Positions 50,931 to 61,083 of a stretch of DNA of 64,000 bases are shown here, in pieces; within the stretch, counting starts at the first letter, position 1; every line of letters starts with the position of its first letter. The notes beneath the pieces were generated by a model, which worked only from the letters and a program-made list of their open reading frames with translations, was not told where the DNA came from and did not search any database. The translations under genes were made by a program, and so were the position numbers. The DNA is from Leguminivora glycinivorella (Eukaryota > Arthropoda > Insecta > Lepidoptera > Tortricidae), in the NCBI RefSeq assembly GCF_023078275.1, contig NC_062993.1, forward strand, positions 1,914,252 to 1,978,251, given 5' to 3'.

Positions 50931-51189
50931 ACCACAGTGACATTGACACTTGACACTGACAATTCTGCGCCTACTTCTTGGTTGATAATGATAAGTAACA
51001 TTGTTACTCGGCGTCAATATTTCCTTGTTGAACAGGCGAATGAATGGCAAAGTGTCACTGTCGTGAAACAATTTTCAATATTGTGAAGTAGGCCATTGGA
51101 CGCATTCTAGCCATATATATTAGTGGGAAAAGAAATTTTGCATTTTTTTTTATTACTCAGAAAGGTTACACAGTATTATGCTCCGTACA

Positions 51190-51360
51190 ATATTTTCGCC
51201 AAACTGTATGACTGTCGGCAAATCAGTGGCATCAGTGAGACTTCAATAAAAAAAAGTAATCGCTATCGAAATTCTCTGGCCACCCCCAACAGTCGACAAG
51301 TCGAACTGTGCTTTCGGCACCGACAATATCATACCGAGTTCTTTATGAAACAGTTTGCAA
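51190..51360 (+). repeat. interspersed repeat shared with 52205-52375
   Basis: TCGCTATCGAAATTCTCTGG CCACCCCCAACAGTCGACAA GTCGAACTGTGCTTTCGGCA matches 52258-52330 in direct orientation, 1 kb apart. Class unknown. Confidence 0.7.
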
Positions 51361-51600
51361 TAGAATAGAATAGAATAGAATTCATTTATTTAACGTCACA
51401 ACATACCTCTAGTACACACAAAAAGAAGGCATGCAAACAAAACATACAATGGACGCTAAATAGGACCCTCAGTCAGCATGATGCCACGGCAACCCGCAGC
51501 GCTGGTTTTCTATGAGGACCTGACTACATCTAAGTTTAGTGGCGGCACGTACGCCAACGACACATAAAACAATAGAATATAATAGAATTCTGTGTGATGT
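51361..51600 (-). mobile_element. retroelement relic with (GAATA)n tail
   Basis: (TAGAA)n TTCATTTATTTAACGTCACA suggests a minus-strand retroelement 3' end with a pentamer tail. A second short GAATATAATAGAATTC lies at 51572-51591. The 210 bp between are unassigned. Confidence 0.45.
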
Positions 51601-51664
51601 CTGTATTCAAGTACCTAACTAACGATACAAAAACTGTTTGGACGTGGTATTCTAAATGTAAATC

Positions 51665-52070
51665 ATCATCTTAATCTGGAGCAGAGCCCAACTGGGGAAG
51701 TACCTACGACTTACAGAAGACTGCAGCCAAATAGCACTAGACCCTGCTCATAGTGTTGTGTTCCTGCCGGTGAGTAAGGCTGCCAGAGCTCAACGAGGGT
51801 GCGGTGTGCTGGTGACGGATAGATCTACGGAACTAATTTGTTCCGTCTATTGTCCTTTGAGTCGTCGGCATCCCGAACCCTCTTTAGAGCTTGTGCACTC
51901 CTTTCTGCGTGTACCTACTTAACACAGCAAAAAGGAGTGTACAAGTTTCTAATGGGTTGGCAACGCGCATGTGACAATCCTTAAGTTGCAGGCGTCAATA
52001 TGTTACAGTGACCGTTTTCCATCAGGCGGACCGTATGCTTGTTTGCCAACGACGTAGTATAAAAAAAACA
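51665..52070 (-). mobile_element. family S3 element, longest copy
   Basis: Minus strand from TACTACGTCGTTGGCAAACA, CATACGGTCCGCCTGATGG, CTTGTACACTCCTTTTTGCT and ACTAATTTGTTCCGTCTATT (both strands traced) to CCCAGTTGGGCTCTGCTCC. It keeps a 5'-distal part lost in the other copies. Confidence 0.8.
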
Positions 52071-52204
52071 TATTTTACAGTATTAATTCACGTAACATAA
52101 TCAAGAAGGTTAGATCTTCATAATTTTAGTTACTCGGGTTGGTTCCCAAACACATCCATTTTCGGCGTTGTAGTATAAGTTATATTTTGAACTTAAAAGT
52201 GAGT

Positions 52205-52375
52205 GTTGCGGCAGCTATTGGCAGGAATTTTTATATACCTAATATAAATTATCAATTTCGCTATCAAAATTCTCCGGCCAGCCCCCACCAGTCGACAAGT
52301 CCAACTGTCGAACTGTGCTGTCGGCACAGACATGTCATACCGACTTCTTGTTGGCGCCAGTTTGCGACACAATTT
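52205..52375 (+). repeat. interspersed repeat shared with 51190-51360
   Basis: AATTCTCCGGCCAGCCCCCA CCAGTCGACAAGTCCAACTG to TTGTTGGCGCCAGTTTGCGA. Open frames through it on both strands (52139-52495, 52193-52492) are not recognised and probably fortuitous. Confidence 0.7.
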
Positions 52376-52751
52376 GGTCTGTTTCTGGTTCAAATTCAAA
52401 ATATACATATAGGTACGAGTAGATACGAACACCTTATTAGACTTATAACTAAGTTTGTGCAAAATGTTATTCCCGTATACGTCAAACTTCAATGAAATTA
52501 TGACAAAATGGGCTGTCAGCTTAGTATGTACCGTGTAAGTTCAGTTTGTGTATTTGCATTATGGTGATCTCCGCCGTACAAAAGCGGCTTATGTTTGAAC
52601 AAAAATAGTTTATGAGAAGACTATAAAGGAAAAAAAAAGTTATAATATTTATTCGCCCCTAAAGGTAGTTATTTTATATCTTTTATAAGAAGGTATTACT
52701 TAAAATCAATATATTTTTAGGCTTATATTGACTAAATTATTAGATTTTAAG

Positions 52752-52987
52752 AGTTTTGAATGATTCACGGTTATTTTCATTAGACTTATATTGACCGGGA
52801 TATAGACCGTGATTATCTTTTTTTATTAGATTTTGTCGAGCTCCCTATATTTCAACGTGCATCATGATCACGGAAAACTGAATGATGCATGTAACTGCCT
52901 CGAAATATCGGGAAATCGACAAAAATCAAAAAGGTACCTAATCAACTAATCACGGTGTATACCCCGGTTAATATAATTCTAACAAAC
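52752..52987. mobile_element. family H element, complete
   Basis: TGAATGATTCACGGTTATTT TCATTAGACTTATATTGACC GGG and its right mirror (CCCCGGTTAATATAATTCTA ACAAAC) enclose CGAGCTCCCTATATTTCAAC GTGCATCATGATCACGG. Arms are about 70 bp. Confidence 0.85.
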
Positions 52988-52998
52988 AAACTGTGAAG

Positions 52999-53200
52999 AA
53001 GAACAAGATGTGTGTAGAAGACGACTGTGGGATACGGGTTAAATTGTGGCGTAGGCGAGAGGCTGGCAACCTGTCACTGCAATCTCACAATTTTTGTTTT
53101 CTTTCAACCCCTTTTTGCCAAGAGTGGCACTGAAACTTGAGTAGTTCATGTGCTCTGCCTACCCCTTTATGGGATACAGGTGTGATTGTATGTATGTTAT
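52999..53200 (+). mobile_element. SINE S2 with 11-bp target duplication
   Basis: GTAGAAGACGACTGTGGGAT to CTTTATGGGATACAGGTGTG ATTG(TATG)n. AAACTGTGAAG at 52988-52998 and 53201-53211. It inserted at the margin of the H element. Confidence 0.9.
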
Positions 53201-53319
53201 AAACTGTGAAGTATTCAAAACTTACATTTTCATATTTTTCTTTACTAGATCATTAAATCTAAACAAGTTTGAACTTATACGTTATACGTTTGAACGTTAT
53301 GACTGACTAGGAGTTTTGC

Positions 53320-53594
53320 ATGCCTTTTGTCGACATTTTCTATTTATAAAAATGGCCTAATATTTATTTATTTAATTTTAATTTTACTGTAGGTTTAAGA
53401 TATAATTTTGCATGCCATTTGTGGCTAAACATGTATTGTTACTTAATAATAATAATGTATGTACACCATGTTTATCGCAATAAAGTAATTCATTCATTCA
53501 TTCATTCATTCATTCATTCATTCATTCATTCATTCATTCATTCATTCATTCATTCATTCATTCATTCATTCATTCATTCATTCATTCATTCCTT
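53320..53594 (+). mobile_element. LINE 3' UTR with (ATTC)n tail
   Basis: TTTTGCATGCCATTTGTGGC and GTTTATCGCAATAAAGTAAT TC lead into about 26 ATTC units (53489-53592). AATAAAG is a poly(A)-like signal just before the tail. The Ser-Phe-Ile-His repeat frame is an artefact of the microsatellite. Confidence 0.75.
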
Positions 53595-53858
53595 CATATA
53601 CTTTGAACCTATACTTAGATTATCTTCGTAGTTTGTGACTTAGATGTAAGCTTACTTAACCAAACTGCGAATTGGGCGAGTTATTTCGAATACGTTTTAG
53701 CTATTTGACGTGTTTCGCAGTCACATTGTTGATTTTGTACGGAACGACCGGTCAAAGTCCGACCAACGCCGTAGTATAACAACGAACGTAAGATAAATTA
53801 TAATACATTTTCATAATACCCATATGTAATTAATTAATTATATGGTTATTTTCTTTTT
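53595..53858. other. unassigned sequence
   Basis: GTACGGAACGACCGGTCAAA GTCCGACCAACGC near 53738 resembles a decayed A-type end. Otherwise nothing. Confidence 0.35.
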
Positions 53859-53990
53859 AGGGTTTCGTACCAAGAAGGAACAAAAGGAACCCTTATGGTG
53901 CGACTCTGTCCATCTGTCTGTCTATCTGTCACATCACATTATTTCACTCCTAAGAACAAAACCAAAAATATCCAAATTGCAAACTGTCCA
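53859..53990 (+). mobile_element. family A-related element, 5' part
   Basis: AGGGTTTCGTACCAAGAAGG AACAAAAGGAACCCTTATGG TGCGACTCTGTCC(ATCTGTCTG)n. Plus-strand relative of 17380-17617. Confidence 0.75.
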
Positions 53991-54063
53991 GAAAAGGAGC
54001 TTCGCGGACGTGCGACTCAGGAAACGAAAAAATTACTCTCTCGTATCACGATATAGCAGATGC

Positions 54064-54220
54064 CGTAGCCGAATTGCGTTTCTGCGACGCGAAACGAAAA
54101 CGAAACGCCGCGAAGGGTGGTCTGGCTCTGTCGCGTCAATACGCAAGAGCGATAGAGATAGATATCTACGAGCGTTTCGTTTCTTAAGCATTTCGTGAGC
54201 GTTTGTGCCATTCGGATACG
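54064..54220. mobile_element. family G MITE
   Basis: CGTAGCCGAATTGCGTTTCT GCGACGCGAAACGAAAACG at the left; TGAGCGTTTGTGCCATTCGG ATACG at the right. The interior CGCAAGAGCGATAGAGATAG is in reverse orientation to the copy at 5414. Confidence 0.85.
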
Positions 54221-54464
54221 TACTCTGATCTAACATCTTCGTAGAACATATCTAGGAGTCTATTCACACGTTGCAAGAAACAAATACATTACCGTATTTG
54301 ATAGGCGTTCTGAAATGTTACTATAACCTGAACAGTTCAAAATGTAACAAAGACGGACAATTGATTGGGGGAATTATCGACGAGCCATAACACTTAAAAA
54401 TTGTTTGAAAATTTAGGGTTTATTTCCGTAGAAAATTTTAATTTCGCTCATTTTTAAACCTTTA

Positions 54465-54705
54465 CGTTTGACGTGACTGTCTGTCTGTTTGTATGTTTTA
54501 TCTCTGTCTGTCTGTCTGTGCGTGTGTCTGTCTGTGGCATCGTAACTCCCGAACGGATGAACCGATTTAGATTTAGTTTCTTTTTTGTTTGAAAGCCGAG
54601 TTAATTGGGAGTGTTCTTAGCCATGTTTCATGAAAATCGCGCCACTATGTCGCGGTCGGGGTTTTTTTTTTCAAAATTTTAACTTTGTGGTTAGGTTATT
54701 AGTAG
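54465..54705 (+). mobile_element. family C element
   Basis: TTTGACGTGACTGTCTGTCT, (GTCT)n, GGCATCGTAACTCCCGAACG G to AAAATTTTAACTTTGTGGTT. The CGACGGGG start is decayed. Confidence 0.88.
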
Positions 54706-55271
54706 ATTTGTTTGACCGTCTATTAATTCGCATGTGAGTTTGCACGCCGTGTAAATAAGAGCTAAATATAAGCCAATTAAAACACTTTCTTACCGTCTGT
54801 CTGGTAACAAGCTGGTAACATCCCGCTCAACTTCTCCTGACTTTGATAATGAATTCTGTCTCTCGTATTTTAATGCGAACTCGTAACAAGATAATAGATC
54901 ACACATATATTCTCAGCTTTAATATCTCACTGAAGAAACAGGTATTTGTATGGAAGACTCATTCACTCACTACCACTCACTTCTTCGCATCACAGATAAA
55001 ACGAAATTTTAACATGTTCTAGTATTTTCAACACTAACACAATATTTTAGATTTTATGAACCATGTTTACAGAGATCCAATCAATTAATAAATTGAATTA
55101 TTATATTTTTACTATAACAAAAAAGAGAGTCTGATTTGGTTAGAAGATATCCGCGAGAACTGACAACTTTATTTTTGTTTATTTAGACTGTCATTCAGCC
55201 AGTATAGTAGAATAGTTACAGGAGAAAACTGAAAAGGTTTTTAGTTATTTTATTGGCAAAGATAATTAAAC
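54706..55271. other. AT-rich sequence without recognised features
   Basis: No repeats of the window and no coding signal. Confidence 0.45.
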
Positions 55272-55632
55272 GAGCATTTCTTTTTTTTGTCAATAAAAAA
55301 AATTTGATTGTAGCTTTGATTGTTGAATTGAAAAATTTGATTGTTGTGTAGCTTCACATAATTTTAGGTCAATTATACTCAGAATCACGAGTACCTACTT
55401 TCAATCTCACTGGGAGACAAAAAGTGTCCCAGAATTTCCATACATTTTTGTTACTCTGTTGTTACCCCAAACAACATGTACGGAAAATGGTAACAAAATA
55501 AGAAAAAAATTGTATGGGACAATTTTTTTAACCACTACGATTGAAAAAGCTAGTAATTCTGAGTAGAAATAGCAATTTTTTTTTTCAAAAATATCACACT
55601 TCATAAAAGTGGCAAAAAAAAAAGAAATGCTC
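55272..55632. mobile_element. 361-bp foldback MITE
   Basis: GAGCATTTCTTTTTTTTGTC mirrors GGCAAAAAAAAAAGAAATGC TC. Inner mirrored pairs continue: TATACTCAGAATCACGAGTA / TAGTAATTCTGAGTA, and GTGTCCCAGAATTTCCATAC / GTATGGGAC. Most of the element can fold on itself. Confidence 0.85.
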
Positions 55633-55777
55633 AAATCATTTTATTGAGGATAAAAAAGCAAAAATACAAATCTCGACGCATGTTTCGCCTACGAGGCATT
55701 CCAAGGAGATGTGGACGGTGCAAAATCCGGCAATTGTCAGATGCATACAAGTGCATTCGTATGTAAAAAATACGCAA

Positions 55778-55784
<7 letters not shown>

Positions 55785-55812
<28 letters not shown>

Positions 55813-55865
55813 CGTGGAGCCTAGGTTAGCCATAAAAATAGACCACGTGACCCCCCCCCCCCGGG
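55785..55865. repeat. poly(C) tract and fragment of the 34.1-kb MITE
   Basis: A run of about 27 C at 55787-55813, then GTGGAGCCTAGGTTAGCCAT AAAAATAGACCACGTGACC and a second C run. The GGAGCCTAGGTT...CCACGTGACC part matches 34120-34160. Confidence 0.85.
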
Positions 55866-56139
55866 GCCAAGTAGAGGAAACTAGCCTATTTTCAGTGTCA
55901 AGTGTCAATGTCACTGTGGTGAAGTAGTTACCTTCAGGGAAAACCTCAAACATGTATTACCTGCCCGCACTTGTTCGAGCATGTTCAAAACTTTCCCACT
56001 TTCCGCCGCCGCTACGTGCCGTGTCTCCGTTTTGATTCCAATTTCCAACTATCTAATAGTTAGACAGGTAAACGATATAAATACGTACACGTGTAAGGAA
56101 ATCAATAATACAACCAAATTTTGGCAGTAGCAATGTATA
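55866..56139. other. unassigned sequence
   Basis: Contains AGTGTCAAGTGTCAATGTCA CTGTGG near 55895, echoing 50.94 kb in reverse. Otherwise nothing. Confidence 0.4.
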
Positions 56140-56450
56140 TCAAACTAAAGTATGGTATCCCTATGAAACGAACAAAAACCAGCAATGTACGTCGAACAGC
56201 CACAGTTATTTTTTTTTTCAAGGGGCTCGCTCCTTCCTTACGAATTAGATAATGTATTAAAAAGGGACGGATATATGCTAGTTATTTCTCTTTTTGGTAG
56301 GGTGGAGATTTCCACAGATAAGATACAAATGACACGCGAATTTCCACCGATTTTCAAAACTAGTGTTGCTAGCCCGCGATTTTTCAAATTTGCCGCCTTT
56401 TTCTAGTGACAAGATTTGGTTGACGGTATATCTCTATATATCTATTTATT
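56140..56450. other. possible old repeat
   Basis: TGTTGCTAGCCCGCGATTTT TCAAATTTGCCGCCTTTTTC TAGTGACAAGATTTGGTTGA looks like a lepidopteran interspersed repeat I have met before. No second copy in this window. Confidence 0.35.
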
Positions 56451-56510
56451 ACTCTTAACTATTAGACAATATTTTGTACTGTAAAACACAGCGTATTTTG
56501 TCGGTAGTAG

Positions 56511-56740
56511 CACACCTCGGACACTGGCGATTAAATATATGAAACAGGCGCGTACCTAGCACACAGTGTAAGCTCGTGTAGGTGAACGCGTACTATGCTT
56601 GTATGAGTGACATATGACAGGTCGACTGTTTGCGTTTTTGACAGACGGTAACTGTGAGGTAACCGAGAGGGGGTGGGCGGCACTTTCAGCGGGGAGCGGG
56701 AGTGGCCATACTGTATGATAATACTCTTTATTATACTGTG
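56511..56740 (-). mobile_element. family F element with 7-bp duplication
   Basis: CACACCTCGGACACTGGCGA to CTTTATTATACTGTG. GTAGTAG at 56504-56510 and 56741-56747. Confidence 0.93.
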
Positions 56741-56803
56741 GTAGTAGTGACATTGTCGTCTTCTTCCGTCGCCCTGTACTTTTGGCTGCATGCCTCCTTT
56801 TTT

Positions 56804-57057
56804 TTTAACCCCCGACGCAAAAACGACGGGGTGTTATAAGTTTGACGTGTCTGTCTGTGTGTGTCTGTCTGTCTGTGTGTGTGTCTGTCTGTGGCATCGT
56901 AACTCCCGAACGGATGAACCGATTTCGATTAAATTTTTTTTGTTTGAAAGCTGAGTTAGTCGGGAGTGTTCTTAGACTTCTTAGCCATGTTTTATGAAAA
57001 TCGGTCCACTATGTCGCGGACGGGGGTTTTTCAAAATTTTAATTTTTTGGTTAGGTT
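56804..57057 (+). mobile_element. family C element, full length
   Basis: TTAACCCCCGACGCAAAAAC GACGGGGTGTTATAAG, (GTCT/GTGT)n, GCATCGTAACTCCCGAACGG, TTTTCAAAATTTTAATTTTT TGGTTAGG. A 10-bp duplication (CTTAGACTTCTTAGCC) lies in the 3' half. Confidence 0.93.
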
Positions 57058-57153
57058 ATTTTGGTTAAAGGTGTTATTCAGTAAATTATGATTTGTACAC
57101 AGTACACACAATATTATTTTAAAACTAAAGTTCTACATTATACCAGTAAATAA

Positions 57154-57401
57154 CATACATACATACATACAATCACGCCTGTATCCCATAAAGGGGTAGG
57201 CAGAACACATGAAACTACTAAAGCTTCAGTGCCACTCTTGGCAAATAAGGGGTTGAAAGAAAACGAAACTGTGACATTGCAGTGACAGGTTGCCAGCCTC
57301 TCGCCTACGCCACAATTTAACCCATATCCCATAGTCGCCTTCTACGACACCCACGGGAAGAAAGGGGATGGTGAAATTCTTAACCCGTCACCACACAGGC
57401 T
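57154..57401 (-). mobile_element. SINE S2, full length with 13-bp target duplication
   Basis: (CATA)n, AATCACGCCTGTATCCCATA AAGGGG to TCTTAACCCGTCACCACACA GGCT. TACCAGTAAATAA at 57141-57153 and 57402-57414. 248 bp. The best reference copy of S2 in the window. Confidence 0.95.
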
Positions 57402-57414
57402 TACCAGTAAATAA

Positions 57415-57503
57415 ATATTTATTTATTTGACCTTTATTGCACAACGTAAAGTACAAATGGCGAACTTAATGCCTTAAGGCATTCTCTACCATCATCATCA
57501 TTC
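57415..57503 (-). mobile_element. LINE 3' UTR relic
   Basis: (TATTT)n GACCTTTATTGCACAACGTA AAGTACAAATGGCGAACTTA ATGCCTTAAGGCATTCTC is the minus-strand form of the ends at 20.8 and 39.5 kb. S2 inserted next to its tail. Confidence 0.8.
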
Positions 57504-57944
57504 TCTACCTAAATATCTAAATGTATAACATTGTTCCGTAAAATATGAGTAGGTACAATTACTTGCCTTCTGAACTAAGTTACTAATAAGTCTTATTAAT
57601 TATTAACTAGTTCTATTATAAATTGACGGCATAGACTAGCTACTACTACCTACCTCTATTGACACCAAAGATTATAGAGTCTAATCCTTCCTTGACACTT
57701 ACGTTAGTGTCAAAAATATGACAGCTAATGTAATATCATCGTCCCGAGAATCGTTGACAATAATTTGTGAAAATTCTCGAGTTTCTTACCAATAATGGTG
57801 TCCGTATGGCCAGTTACCAGTGCACACCGACTGAGAATGGAACCACCTTCTTTCAAGTCAGTACCATGTAAGGTCAGTGCAAAAATTACTTCAGGTATTA
57901 AGGTTATTAGGTGTACCTAGTCTTAAGAGGTAACATAGTTTTTG
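57504..57944. other. unassigned sequence
   Basis: AT-rich to about 57780, then mixed. No feature supported. Confidence 0.4.
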
Positions 57945-58158
57945 TTATGGATTCTTCAAATGACACATCTGCCGCATGCCAAACGACCTACGGCCAAGAA
58001 AAGTACCGAATAGACACCAAACATAGTGCGGCGTGACGGCAAACCGCGAAGCACAATCTTGACGTGTTTCACAAAGATTGGCCAAACATTGCCTTAGGCT
58101 GAGACGCATTGAAGAAAGAAAAGGAGGCCTTTGCCCAGCAGTGGGATACAACATGCTA
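57945..58158 (+). mobile_element. LINE 3'-end fragment
   Basis: GCCGCATGCCAAACGACCTA ... GACGCATTGAAGAAAGAAAA GGAGGCCTTTGCCCAGCAGT GGGATACAACATGC. Same terminal block as at 9.85 kb. The frame is broken. Confidence 0.65.
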
Positions 58159-58159
58159 A

Positions 58160-58345
58160 CAAATCCATACTAATATTATAAATGGGAAAGTGTGTGTGTC
58201 TGTTTGTTTGTCCGTCTTTCACGGCAAAACGGAGCGACGAATTGACGTGAATTTTTAGCTGGAGATAGTTGAAGGGATGGAGAGTGACACAGGCTACTTT
58301 TTGTCTCTTTCTGACGCGAGCAAAGCCGCGGGCAAAAGCTAGTAA
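58160..58345 (+). mobile_element. family K element
   Basis: ACTAATATTATAAATGGGAA AGTGTGTGTGTCTG ... GCGAGCAAAGCCGCGGGCAA AAGCTAGTA. Shorter than the 42962 copy (the CCCCCCACC segment is missing). Confidence 0.9.
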
Positions 58346-58402
58346 ATAATAATAATAATATCCCTCAAATAGCCAAAGGTGGTTGAAATCTTACTACTTT
58401 TT

Positions 58403-58879
58403 AGGGTTCCGTAGTCAACTAGGAACCCTTATAGTTTCGCCATGTCTGTCTGTCCGTCCGTCCGTCCGTCCGTGCGTCCGTCCGTCCGTCCGCGGATAAT
58501 CTCAGTAACCGTTAGCACTAGAAAGCTGAAATTTGGTACCAATATGTATATCAATCACGCCAACAAAGTGCAAAAATAAAAAATAAAAAAAATTGTTTTA
58601 TTAGGGTACCCCCCCTACATGGAAAGTGGGGGGCTGATATTTTTTTTCATTCCAACCCCAACGTGTGATATATTTGGATAGGTATTTAAAAATGAATAAG
58701 GGTTGAATAAGGGGTATCGTTTTTTGATAATATTAATATTTTTCACAAAAGTAGATCTTTATAAAGACTTTCTAGGAAAATTCTTTTGAACTTGATAGGT
58801 TCAGTAGTTTTTGAGAAAAAAACGGAAAACTACGGAACCCTACACTGAGCGTGGCCCGACACGCTCTTGCCCGGTTTTT
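58403..58879 (+). mobile_element. family A element with internal deletion
   Basis: AGGGTTCCGTAGTCAACTAG to ACACGCTCTTGCCCGGTTTT T. The GGAAATAATCGCTCC ... AACCATATG segment is deleted, and the GGGTTGAATAAGGGGTATCG part is rearranged. Confidence 0.92.
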
Positions 58880-59182
58880 CTAAGTAAACGAAGACGCTGG
58901 CAATACTAGGTAATTAATTTTGAGACAAAATTCGCCAAACTTTTCTCCATGAACTACGTCACAAATGCAAGCGTATATAGTTTCCTACCAAACATTTCAC
59001 TAGGTGTTACAATTTCGAGCCACCTTTGCGCTCTTTGCTGAGAACGTGCTTTCGTTTGGAAACCCTGTCGCTTAGCCGGAACAAGCTAAGTCTGCAATGA
59101 CTTTGACGTGTAACGTGTGGTAGTACCATAATAAATACCATGTTTCGTTTGAAGTGACAATGTGTGAGTACCTTTAATAAAC
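58880..59182. other. unassigned sequence
   Basis: No repeats of the window recognised. No coding frame. Confidence 0.4.
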
Positions 59183-59444
59183 GACCGGTCTGGCCTAGCG
59201 CGTAATGACCCTACCTGCTACGCCGCGGTCCCGGGTTCGAATCCCGGTAGGGCATTTATTTGTGTGATGAGCACAGATATTTGTTCCTGAGTCATGGATG
59301 TTTTCTATGCATATAAGTATTTGTATATTATATATGTATATCGTTGTCTGAGTACCTGCAACACAAGCCTTCTTGAGCTTACCGTTGGACTCAGTAAATC
59401 TGTGTAAGAATGTCTTATAATATTGATTTATTTATTTTATTTAT
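59183..59444 (+). mobile_element. SINE S1, full length with tRNA-like head
   Basis: The head at 59183-59254 reads GACCGGTCTGGCCTAGCGCG (A-box TGGCCTAGCGC) and CGGTCCCGGGTTCGAATCCC GG (B-box GGTTCGAATCC). The body is ATGAGCACAGATATTTGTTC CTGAGTCATGGATG and GAGCTTACCGTTGGACTCAG. The tail is (TTTA)n. It is the best copy of S1 here. The head resembles a tRNA but is fused to the SINE body, so it is not a tRNA gene. Confidence 0.93.
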
Positions 59445-60257
59445 TCTGGCATGGTTTAGTGGTCATTAAAAATCTGTGTAGAGTAATCTGACAACAATTT
59501 ACGTATTAACAACAATAGTACTTATTATTAAGGATCTACGCTAAAACCACGTCTTTGTATTTAATGTTCACTATTCGAACATTTCTATGGCAAATAATAA
59601 CTAGACTAGATTTAATTAGAACCGGCCAAGATCATGTAAAGTCATTAAGGCCTACTTGTAGAATTTTGATGTTGTTCAGATGGATACGGCGAAGTAATAA
59701 AGGTACCAAGTTGTCTAGAAAACAATGTTTATATACCTACAATACTGTGGTTTAATTCATTTCTTTCTATTTATAGTATTTTCATACAAAAACAATATGT
59801 TCCGGAAAGTATTCTTGTCCTATTACGTTTGGCAATATGAATGTATCCCAGAAGATAATACTAGTAGGCATACTAGTAGGAATACCGCCATATTTAAATA
59901 GCCTGCCACCACAACCGGACCCGTATTTATTTCTAAAATAGCACGACGTTACAGGGATTTAATGGCACTTATGACCTTGTTACATTACGGTAATATTTGG
60001 TTTGTTATTCACGTCGCTTTTAAAGCTAATGCAATTCTTCGCGGCTTACTAACAATCCTATACTTCTAGCTGCCAAAAATAATATGAAAAGGTATCCTGT
60101 CATTTTAATTTGAGTTAATATTATCACAAAAGTAAATACCTAATATTTTTGGCAAGATTTGATATCATTTTAATAGTTTAAATTCTCGCGTTTTGTACAT
60201 AATTATTACAGTCACTCACGGGTTGAACACAATAAACTAACATTAATTAGCCTTTTT
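59445..60257. other. mostly unassigned sequence
   Basis: AT-rich. The short frame at 59555-59755 and ACCGGCCAAGATCATGTAAA at 59622 are not convincing as gene or A element. Confidence 0.4.
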
Positions 60258-60480
60258 TTCCGATGTTTAAGTTAGGTTGCACAGGCAGTGGTCACTTAAA
60301 AATGATGTGATGGTATCCCACCAAAGTGTCAACGGAGTAAGCAACACCAAGCTACCCGAGGTTTTTATAAATGTTCGGGGTAGACAAATAAAATTGATGT
60401 ACTCATATTTGTTCAATGTTTATTGTCCACCGCAGGACACGCAACTGCACTCACAACATCCGCGCACTGGTCTGAACATA
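60258..60480 (+). mobile_element. family J repeat, uninterrupted
   Basis: TTAGGTTGCACAGGCAGTGG TCAC ... CACCAAGCTACCCGAGGTTT TTATAAATGTTCGGGGTAGA CAAATAAA ... CCACCGCAGGACACGCAACT GCACTCACAACATCC. It defines the pre-insertion state of 23181-24080. Confidence 0.75.
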
Positions 60481-60489
60481 GATCTCTAA

Positions 60490-60591
60490 GGGCCACTTGC
60501 ACCAACGAAAAGGGTTAACCCACCATTTTATATGGAATTTGACAGATGACAGCCTACTAACCCTGAGTTAAGTGGTTGGTGCAACTGGGCC
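60490..60591. mobile_element. MITE with GGGCC ends
   Basis: GGGCCACTTGCACCAACGAA and (inverted) GGCCCAGTTGCACCAACCAC TTAACTCAGGGTTA. 102 bp, with TAA/TAC flanks. Confidence 0.85.
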
Positions 60592-60849
60592 TACGATACA
60601 CAGCGATTGTAACGTTCTGATGGAAAATTCACATCAGTCCACTCCGTTATTCTTCTCTTCTGTTCTCCTCTCTAGTTCTCTAGAATGTTAAGAGGCTACT
60701 GCTGTGTATGCTTCGTGAACAGTCCAAATGCAAGTTCGCCTTCGAGGCGACTTCAATTTCACGCTGCCGAGACATCTCACTCATACGAGTTTGAGGACCG
60801 TTTGCATCGTGATTCATAAACCTGCTACTTGCACATAGTAATGTAGAAA

Positions 60850-60910
60850 TTGCAGAACATTCCCAAAAAGCGGAAACATTCTTGAGAATGTTCGCAGAAC
60901 ATTCCCGCAA
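60850..60910. promoter_or_regulatory. cluster of GAAnnTTC (heat-shock-element-like) motifs
   Basis: GAACATTC at 60855-60862, GAATGTTC at 60886-60893 and GAACATTC at 60897-60904, with an extra GAAACATTC at 60873. Inverted GAA/TTC pairs with a 2-base gap are the core of heat-shock-factor sites. No gene is attached. Confidence 0.45.
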
Positions 60911-61083
60911 CATGCAATTTATTATTTAAACAAGAGAATATACTTGAAATAATGTTTAAATGGGCATAATATAAAACTATATTATGTTATTATAGGTGTA
61001 ATATTGTCTATTATAGTTAGCTATTTTGTTGATAAGTGATAAGTTACCTAAATTCTCACTATAAGTTGCTTAAATTCTCACTA

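Noticed and set aside
52139..52495. 118-codon frame as a host gene
   Set aside because: It overlaps an interspersed repeat also present at 51.2 kb and has an equally long frame on the other strand.
55636..55953. 105-codon minus-strand frame with poly-Gly
   Set aside because: Driven by the 27-C run and a MITE fragment.
59183..59254. tRNA gene
   Set aside because: A- and B-boxes are present, but the head is continuous with a SINE body found at 22.4, 30.2, 32.5 and 46.1 kb, and the anticodon arm is not canonical.
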